From an uncultured Bacilli bacterium (lineage in GTDB: Bacteria; Bacillota_I; Bacilli_A; RF39; UBA660), in assembly GCA_934120015.1 (NCBI GenBank), contig CAKOTD010000023.1, positions 1-18,798 on the forward strand: DNA of 18,798 bases, written 5' to 3'. The position numbers and the translations under genes are program-made. Positions 14,079-18,798 of this stretch are shown piece by piece (the stretch's first letter is position 1; each line of letters starts with the position of its first letter). The notes beneath the pieces were generated by a model. That model saw only the letters and a program-made list of their open reading frames with translations. It had not been told where the DNA came from and made no database searches.

Positions 14079-15333
14079 CACTTCCCTCTAATAAATATAT
14101 TGTATCAAGACTAATTTTTTTAGCAAAATTAACTATATCTTTTTTTGTTACTTTCATTATTTCTTTTTCTCTATCTTCAAGTAATCCACTATTTAAATAT
14201 TCATTCGTTATATAAACATTAAGCAAACTACTAGGTGAATCATATATATCTTTACATGCATTTAAATATGTAATTTTACCATTTTCTATACATTTATCAT
14301 TGAAATTACCAAGCATCATATTTTTAATTTCTTTTTTTATTAATGAAACTGTTTTTTTATAATTTTCTTTATTTATTCCTGATTCAATAACCATTAGATT
14401 ACTTACTTTATAAATATTAGAATTTATATAGTAGCACAAAGAATTTTTTTCACGAACATTTTTAAAAAGTAAAGAATCTGTTCCTCCACCTAATATATAT
14501 GAATATATTCCTGATACAAAATTTAACTCATATACAGTTGCACCTTTTATTTTAAATCCAAGTGCTAATTTGCTTTGGTTTATATTCTTCTGTTCTATAA
14601 CACTTTTTGGTCTTTTTCTAAAACTAGTATGAGTAATAGTATGACTACCACTAGTTTTGTGAATAGTATTTATTTTCATTTTTTCTTTTATTATATTTTG
14701 GACATCATTAAACTGAACATCACCAAGTACAAATACATCTACCAAATCTTTTTTTAATATACTTTTATAATATTCATATAAAGAGGCCGGAGTAATTTTA
14801 TCTAAATCTTCAATATATCCATCTGCATGATAACTAATTAATTCATTTACATCCATATTTTCCATTAGTCGTCGTATACTTAATCTACGAGGATTATCAC
14901 TATAACTTTTTATACTATTTTCTATATTCTTCTTACATAATTTAAAGATTTTTTCATCAAATTGATTGTTATCAACATTTGGATTAAATATGATGTTCAT
15001 CATAAAATTTACTGCATCTTCAAATATTGGCTCTTCAGTGTATTTATCATTTAAAAATTCCATACTAAAAAGCATCATTGAATATTTTCCACTTATATAA
15101 GCAGAGTTCCCATAAGGGATACCATATAATTTACTTGATTCAATATCCATTAATCTTTGAGTATTATATTTTTTACAAGATGTAACCAACATATCACTAA
15201 GAAAATTTCTTATTGTTATTTCTTCCTTAATAGTCTTTCTTTTAAATGAAATTACAAGCCTATTTACTTTAAATCTATCAGTTTTTATGATGTGAAGATT
15301 ATATGGTCCATATTTTATTTTTTTATATTTCAT
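14065..15333 (-). CDS. ymfF: M16-family protein, non-catalytic partner (YmfF-like)
   Basis: A 422-residue M16-fold protein that lacks the HxxEH zinc motif in its first half but keeps the second-half motif GGGTDSLLF followed by VREKNSLCYY (R294, Y301/Y302). That is the substrate-binding arginine/tyrosine segment of two-component M16 proteases, so it should form a heterodimer with the catalytic partner encoded just downstream. The start at 15333 (MKYKKIKYGP) is chosen because AAAGGTGA lies 6 nt upstream; an ATG 11 codons earlier has no such site. Its last codons, GAT-GAT-GAT-GAA, supply the ATG-ATG-ATG start region of the next gene in another frame. No signal peptide. Confidence 0.85.
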   Translation of the reverse strand: MKYKKIKYGPYNLHIIKTDRFKVNRLVISFKRKTIKEEITIRNFLSDMLVTSCKKYNTQRLMDIESSKLYGIPYGNSAYISGKYSMMLFSMEFLNDKYTEEPIFEDAVNFMMNIIFNPNVDNNQFDEKIFKLCKKNIENSIKSYSDNPRRLSIRRLMENMDVNELISYHADGYIEDLDKITPASLYEYYKSILKKDLVDVFVLGDVQFNDVQNIIKEKMKINTIHKTSGSHTITHTSFRKRPKSVIEQKNINQSKLALGFKIKGATVYELNFVSGIYSYILGGGTDSLLFKNVREKNSLCYYINSNIYKVSNLMVIESGINKENYKKTVSLIKKEIKNMMLGNFNDKCIENGKITYLNACKDIYDSPSSLLNVYITNEYLNSGLLEDREKEIMKVTKKDIVNFAKKISLDTIYLLEGSDDDE

Positions 15334-15387
15334 AGTTTCACCTTTCTTTATTATGTGTACATTCAAAATTTTTAAACCTCTATATAT

Positions 15388-15415
15388 ATAATACTATATT
15401 TTTTTAATAATACAA
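15388..15415 (-). promoter_or_regulatory. Possible promoter of the M16 pair
   Basis: On the minus strand TTGTAT (15410-15415) and TATTAT (15388-15393) are spaced by 16 nt. It overlaps the T tract of the upstream terminator, and the region is so AT-rich that this is tentative. Confidence 0.35.
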
Positions 15416-15443
15416 AAAAATATTAGAAATTTTCTAATATTTT
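15413..15443 (-). terminator. Rho-independent terminator of the 92-residue protein gene
   Basis: On the minus strand AAAATATTAG pairs with CTAATATTTT around an AAAATTT-type loop and is followed by more T residues. It begins at the TAA stop of the gene at 15442-15720. Confidence 0.75.
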
Positions 15444-15720
15444 ATAAAGTTCTATTAACCATTGGTTCTCTACTTTTAACCATTTCATTAAAATACAATT
15501 CTGTATTTTCAATACCTGGATAACTTACACCCTTTTCTAAAGAAGCAGGATTACTAAATAAATTAGCTTTAAAAGTATTTAATTTTTCATTAGTCATATC
15601 ACTACTTTTTAATGCTAGTTCTATAAGCATTTTTTGTATTTCTGCTAGATTGCTTTGCTTTGTAGTCTGTCTTGACTCTAAATTATAATTCATTTTTCCT
15701 AAGAAATCTTTTATATTCAT
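15442..15720 (-). CDS. Small helical protein of unknown function
   Basis: A 92-residue soluble protein that I do not recognise. Residues 1-65 are predicted helical with Lys/Gln/Glu-rich stretches (NLAEIQKMLIELALKSSD in outline), and the C-terminal third contains PGIENTELYFNEM. Its ATG overlaps the TAA of the preceding gene by one base (TAATG), and a strong GGGGGAG lies about 7 nt upstream within that gene, so the two are translated as a pair. A terminator follows. The tight coupling suggests that the product works with the pseudo-metallopeptidase-like protein, for example as a binding partner, but nothing in the sequence shows this directly. Confidence 0.7.
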   Translation of the reverse strand: MNIKDFLGKMNYNLESRQTTKQSNLAEIQKMLIELALKSSDMTNEKLNTFKANLFSNPASLEKGVSYPGIENTELYFNEMVKSREPMVNRTL

Positions 15721-16262
15721 TAAACTTCTCCCCCTACATTAATAATACTATTTATAACTAATTTAGCATTATTTTCAAAATAACATTTTTCTAAAACATC
15801 GTAACCGACAATGATAGCAAGCAAATTTGTAGCTACTACTTCATCATCATAATAGGAAACATCTCCATCGTTTCCTACTAAATTATTAGTAATTATTTCT
15901 GTAAATCCAATATTCAAGGCTTTTAGAAAGTTATTTTGATTAAAGCCAGAAAATGAACCATTATATGTAATTATATCCAACAATTGATGCATCATAATGT
16001 GTTTTACATCATCATTATCCGTAATTTTATTATAATTTATATACAATGTATTAGATATACCATTATAATAAGCATAGTCATTACTTACATATTTACTTAC
16101 TTTTTCAATCTTTAGTGTGCTTAAATTTCGTTTTAAATTTTCAAGAGAAACATTAGGAAATTTCTCAATGAAAATAGAAATTAAAGACAAAATGTTATCT
16201 CTTATCTCCGAGCTTAAATTTTTATTTTTATCAATTATCCCCTTTATTTCTTCTATAGGCAT
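15720..16262 (-). CDS. Unknown protein resembling a zinc metallopeptidase without its active site
   Basis: A 180-residue soluble protein. The first ~50 residues are helical. In the middle, HIMMHQLLDIIT occupies the place of an HExxH helix (about 88-99), and LNIGFTEIITN (about 116-126) resembles the L-N-E-G-L-T-E segment that supplies the third ligand in some zincins. The catalytic Glu is Gln (H-Q-L-L-D), the second His is Asp, and the Glu of LNEG is Ile, so peptidase activity is unlikely. Similarity to zincins is inferred from motif spacing only. GGTGATAAT precedes the ATG. It has its own extended -10 promoter after clpC and overlaps the next gene by one base. Confidence 0.7.
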   Translation of the reverse strand: MPIEEIKGIIDKNKNLSSEIRDNILSLISIFIEKFPNVSLENLKRNLSTLKIEKVSKYVSNDYAYYNGISNTLYINYNKITDNDDVKHIMMHQLLDIITYNGSFSGFNQNNFLKALNIGFTEIITNNLVGNDGDVSYYDDEVVATNLLAIIVGYDVLEKCYFENNAKLVINSIINVGGEV

Positions 16263-16277
16263 ATTATCACCAATATA

Positions 16278-16305
16278 ATTTTACCATATCTGAAATAAAA
16301 AGCAA
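16278..16305 (-). promoter_or_regulatory. Extended -10 promoter between clpC and the pseudo-metallopeptidase gene
   Basis: On the minus strand TTGCTT (16300-16305) and TAAAAT (16278-16283) are spaced by 16 nt, with TGG just before the -10. No terminator separates it from clpC. Confidence 0.55.
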
Positions 16306-16311
16306 GTAGTT

Positions 16312-18624
16312 TTATGAATAAGATTTTACAATTGTATCTATAAATATTTCATTATTATTATTAATAATTGAGTCAATTATTGGCATTTCCAATTTATCAT
16401 TTATTATTTTATCTATTTTTCTTGCACCAAATTCTTTATAATTTGATAAAGCTATGATTTCTTTAACTACACTATTTGAAATTTTAATTCTTATATCATT
16501 ATATTTCTTTTTTAGAAGCTTAAATTTATTCTTAATTAGTTCACTTATATTTTTCTCATCTAAATAGTTAAACAAAATTATATTATCAATTCTATTAATA
16601 AATGGAACACCAAAATTTTCTTTTAATTTATTTGATATTTCACTTCCAATCTCTTTATTAAATCCAACGTAGTTTTCCTCATAACCTATATTACTAGTCA
16701 TAACAATAAAAACATTATCAAACCTTACAATTTTTCCAGTTGAATCCTTAATCTTTCCTTCATCTAATATTTGATAAAATAGACTAAGTACTTGTGGGTG
16801 AGCTTTTTCTATTTCATCCAATATTAACACTGAATATGGATTGCTACGGATATTTTCAAGCAATGTATTACTATATTCATAACCAACATATCCTGGAGGA
16901 GCACCTATTATTTTACTTACACTATGTGCTTCTGAATATTCACTCATATCTATTTTAATGGTATTAAATTCTCCAACCATACTTTTACCAAATAATTTTG
17001 CTAACGTTGTTTTTCCAACACCCGATGGACCACAAAACATTAATGAATAGCACTTATTAGTACCTTTAAATCCTAGCTTTAATCGTTTAATTATATTTAT
17101 AACTTCTGTTCTAGCTTGATCTTGTCCATATATTTCCTTGGATAGTTCATTTGTTATTTCTTTAATAATCATTTTTTGATTATTTAATAATTCATATACT
17201 GGTATTTTCGTTTTAGCATGTATAATTTCGGCAACATCCTCATCAGTTACTTCCTTATGTTCATTGTTTCTATATAAACTAATTTCTAAATGATTAATTT
17301 TATCCATCAAAAGATTTTCATGTTCTTTATATTCTGAGGCTTTAGCAAAGTCTCCATCTATAATTGAATTATTCTTTTTTAAAAGTATTTCTTTTAGTTC
17401 GTTTTTTAATTCATTATATTTTCTAAAATTTTTACTTTCCTTCAAACTAACCTTTGAACATACTTCATCCAAAATATCAATAGATTTATCTGGATCATTT
17501 CTATCATAAATATATTTATCTGACATACTTATTATTAAATCAACTATTCTATCACTTATTTTTACTAAATGAAATTTTTCATAAATTGGTCTTAATTTTA
17601 AAAGAATTTCTTTAACGGTTTTTTTCGAAGGTTTATCAATAAAAACTTTTTGGAAACGACGATCAAGTGCACTATCTTTTTCAATAAATTTTTTATACTC
17701 TTCAGTAGTAGTTGCCCCTATACAACGAAGTTTGTTTCGTGCAAGGGCAGGTTTAAATATATTTGAAGCATCTATTGCACCTTCTGCTCCTCCTGCGCCA
17801 ACTAGAGTATGTATTTCGTCAATAAACAATATAATATCTGTATTTTCTTCTACTTCTTTTAGAAGTTTTCGCATTCTTTCCTCAAATTCACCTCTATATT
17901 TTGTTCCAGCTACCATTGAAGCCATATCCAAACTTATTACTTTTTTATTTTGAAGTAAATAAGGAACATTTCCACTAACTATTCTGTTACTTAATTCTTC
18001 AGCAAGAGCTGTTTTACCTACACCTGCTTCTCCTACTAAAATTGGATTATTCTTTGTTCTACGACATAATATTTCGATAATGCGGTTAACTTCTGCATCC
18101 CTACCTACTACTGGGTCTAATTCACCATTTAATGCTTTTGATGTTAAATCAATTCCCAATTGTTCAACTAATAGTTTTTTATTTTTCTTTCTTTTATTAT
18201 CAATTAATTTATATGAAAATTCATCATACAATTTATCTAAATCAATATTCATACCAGCCATTATTCTAATAGCTATACCTTCTCCTTCTTCTAATAAACT
18301 AGAAAAAAGATGCTCTATGGTAATATTACCATTATTATTTTCTTTACTATCTAAAATGGCATCTTCTATAATTCTTTTTAATAGAGGTGTATATAAAAAG
18401 CAATTACTTTCTTTACTACCAACTCCTATAATATTAATAATTTCCTCTTTAAAAACACTATAGTCTAAACCATATTCTTTTAGTCTTTTCTTTATATTAT
18501 TTTCCCCAGATAAAATTGCAAGCATAAGATGTTCACTACCAATATATGGATGTTTTAATTCTTGCATTTCTTTTTTTGCCTGCATAAGTATTTTTCTTGT
18601 TTCTTCTGTAAAATTACCAAACAT
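16312..18624 (-). CDS. clpC: ATP-dependent Clp protease ATP-binding subunit ClpC
   Basis: A Hsp100 AAA+ unfoldase of 770 residues that feeds substrates to ClpP. The N-domain with two Clp repeats spans about 1-145. AAA-1 has Walker A GEAGVGKT (198-205), Walker B ILFIDE (265-270), pore loop GTKYRGEFE and arginine fingers R322/R323. A UVR-type middle segment at about 420-447 marks ClpC rather than ClpA or ClpB. AAA-2 has Walker A GPSGVGKT (532-539), Walker B LILDE (600-604), the ClpP-binding V-G-F tripeptide (653-655), N-R-I-D at about 677-680 and the sensor-2 G-A-R (733-735). All key residues are present. AGGAGG lies 8 nt before the ATG. It is not flanked by ctsR or mcsAB in this window, and I see no CtsR-type heptad repeat in the 170 nt upstream. 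A TATAAT at about 40 nt upstream has only a poor -35. Confidence 0.96.
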   Translation of the reverse strand: MFGNFTEETRKILMQAKKEMQELKHPYIGSEHLMLAILSGENNIKKRLKEYGLDYSVFKEEIINIIGVGSKESNCFLYTPLLKRIIEDAILDSKENNNGNITIEHLFSSLLEEGEGIAIRIMAGMNIDLDKLYDEFSYKLIDNKRKKNKKLLVEQLGIDLTSKALNGELDPVVGRDAEVNRIIEILCRRTKNNPILVGEAGVGKTALAEELSNRIVSGNVPYLLQNKKVISLDMASMVAGTKYRGEFEERMRKLLKEVEENTDIILFIDEIHTLVGAGGAEGAIDASNIFKPALARNKLRCIGATTTEEYKKFIEKDSALDRRFQKVFIDKPSKKTVKEILLKLRPIYEKFHLVKISDRIVDLIISMSDKYIYDRNDPDKSIDILDEVCSKVSLKESKNFRKYNELKNELKEILLKKNNSIIDGDFAKASEYKEHENLLMDKINHLEISLYRNNEHKEVTDEDVAEIIHAKTKIPVYELLNNQKMIIKEITNELSKEIYGQDQARTEVINIIKRLKLGFKGTNKCYSLMFCGPSGVGKTTLAKLFGKSMVGEFNTIKIDMSEYSEAHSVSKIIGAPPGYVGYEYSNTLLENIRSNPYSVLILDEIEKAHPQVLSLFYQILDEGKIKDSTGKIVRFDNVFIVMTSNIGYEENYVGFNKEIGSEISNKLKENFGVPFINRIDNIILFNYLDEKNISELIKNKFKLLKKKYNDIRIKISNSVVKEIIALSNYKEFGARKIDKIINDKLEMPIIDSIINNNNEIFIDTIVKSYS

Positions 18625-18697
18625 TATAATTACCTCCTAAATATATTATATTGCCTATTTAGTAATTTTAATCAAAATTCAAAATACAATATAAAAC

Positions 18698-18728
18698 AAA
18701 AAAAGATAACTTTTTTAAATTATCTTTT
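18698..18728 (-). terminator. Rho-independent terminator of the gene entering from the right
   Basis: On the minus strand AAAAGATAA pairs with TTATCTTTT around a 10-nt loop and runs into a T tract. It directly follows the TAA stop of the partial gene at 18727-18798. Confidence 0.75.
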
Positions 18729-18798
18729 ATTTACAAGTTAATCCTTGTTCTTCCATTGATTTAACAAAATTTTCTTTTGTTAATTCAGTTACATCAAA
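18727..18798 (-). CDS. 3' end of an unidentified gene (partial)
   Basis: The last 23 codons and TAA stop of a minus-strand gene that continues beyond the right edge. The visible tail contains DVTELTKENFVKSMEEQG and ends in Thr-Cys-Lys. A terminator follows at once, which supports it as a real gene end. The fragment is too short to assign a family. Confidence 0.55.
   Translation of the reverse strand, partial: FDVTELTKENFVKSMEEQGLTCK

Noticed and set aside
12248..14757. Plus-strand ORFs at 12248-12436, 13771-14025 and 14575-14757
   Set aside because: Each is antisense to a well-supported SDR or M16 gene and lacks a ribosome-binding site.
17732..18463. Plus-strand ORFs of 73 and 127 codons
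   Set aside because: Both are antisense to conserved ClpC AAA-1 and N-domain coding sequence.
1..18798. Mycoplasma-type code (TGA = Trp)
   Set aside because: Conserved tryptophans such as that in ParA (MGWY) are TGG, and TGA ends the DUF3603-like gene and ecfT at sensible positions.
1..18798. CRISPR array, insertion sequence, tRNA or rRNA
   Set aside because: No regularly spaced repeats, transposase motifs, terminal inverted repeats, tRNA cloverleaf or rRNA core sequence were seen on reading either strand.

Overview
The window looks like chromosomal DNA of a very AT-rich, low-GC Firmicutes-type bacterium, probably an uncultured Bacilli/Mycoplasmatota-like gut lineage such as RF39. The evidence is the strong AT bias in and between genes, clear AGGAGG/AGGTGA ribosome-binding sites, single-unit Firmicutes housekeeping genes (ecfA1-ecfA2-ecfT-truA, secG, clpC, uppP, a ymfF/ymfH-type M16 pair), and tryptophan encoded by TGG with TGA used as stop, which argues for the standard code rather than the Mycoplasma code. 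The taxon itself is inference. Every gene except uppP lies on the minus strand, so transcription runs from right to left.

Layout, left to right. 84-2658: a secreted cysteine-containing protein of unknown function, then a parB/parA pair that resembles the partition genes of Tn1549-type conjugative elements more than chromosomal spo0J/soj; a GC-rich stem-loop precedes parA. 2659-3913: a short region with two terminators and a 19-codon ORF that looks like a collapsed amidase start, a CFI-box protein, and a small unknown protein whose ribosome-binding site sits in the loop of a hairpin. 3962-8062: a cell-envelope block. It holds a membrane-anchored Ig-like/SGNH hydrolase, a DUF368 (PopT-type) lipid-phosphate transporter, a small two-helix membrane protein, a DUF3603-like protein with a coupled small membrane protein, and, divergently transcribed, undecaprenyl-diphosphatase UppP. 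8266-8460: a remnant of a leucine-rich-repeat gene.

8552-12420: an operon of an SDR oxidoreductase, the two ECF ATPases, EcfT and TruA, with overlapping or closely spaced genes. 12520-12732: secG with its own promoter and terminator. 12789-15333: two M16 peptidase-family proteins, one with the zinc site and one without, which probably form a heterodimer. 15442-16262: two overlapping unknown genes, the first of which looks like a zinc metallopeptidase fold that has lost its catalytic residues. 16312-18624: ClpC. 18727-18798: the 3' end of another minus-strand gene.

The main themes are undecaprenyl-phosphate recycling (UppP plus DUF368), vitamin uptake energising (ECF module) and protein turnover (ClpC, M16 pair, pseudo-metallopeptidase). 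I see no convincing undescribed defence or mobile system. The points most worth a second look are the two ECF ATPases, whose altered residues fall in the same composite site, the pseudo-metallopeptidase pair next to clpC, the hairpin that holds the Shine-Dalgarno of the 111-residue protein, and the orphan mobile-type parAB with its GC-rich hairpin. No rRNA, tRNA, CRISPR array, transposase or integrase was recognised. No gene-free stretch exceeds 300 bases.
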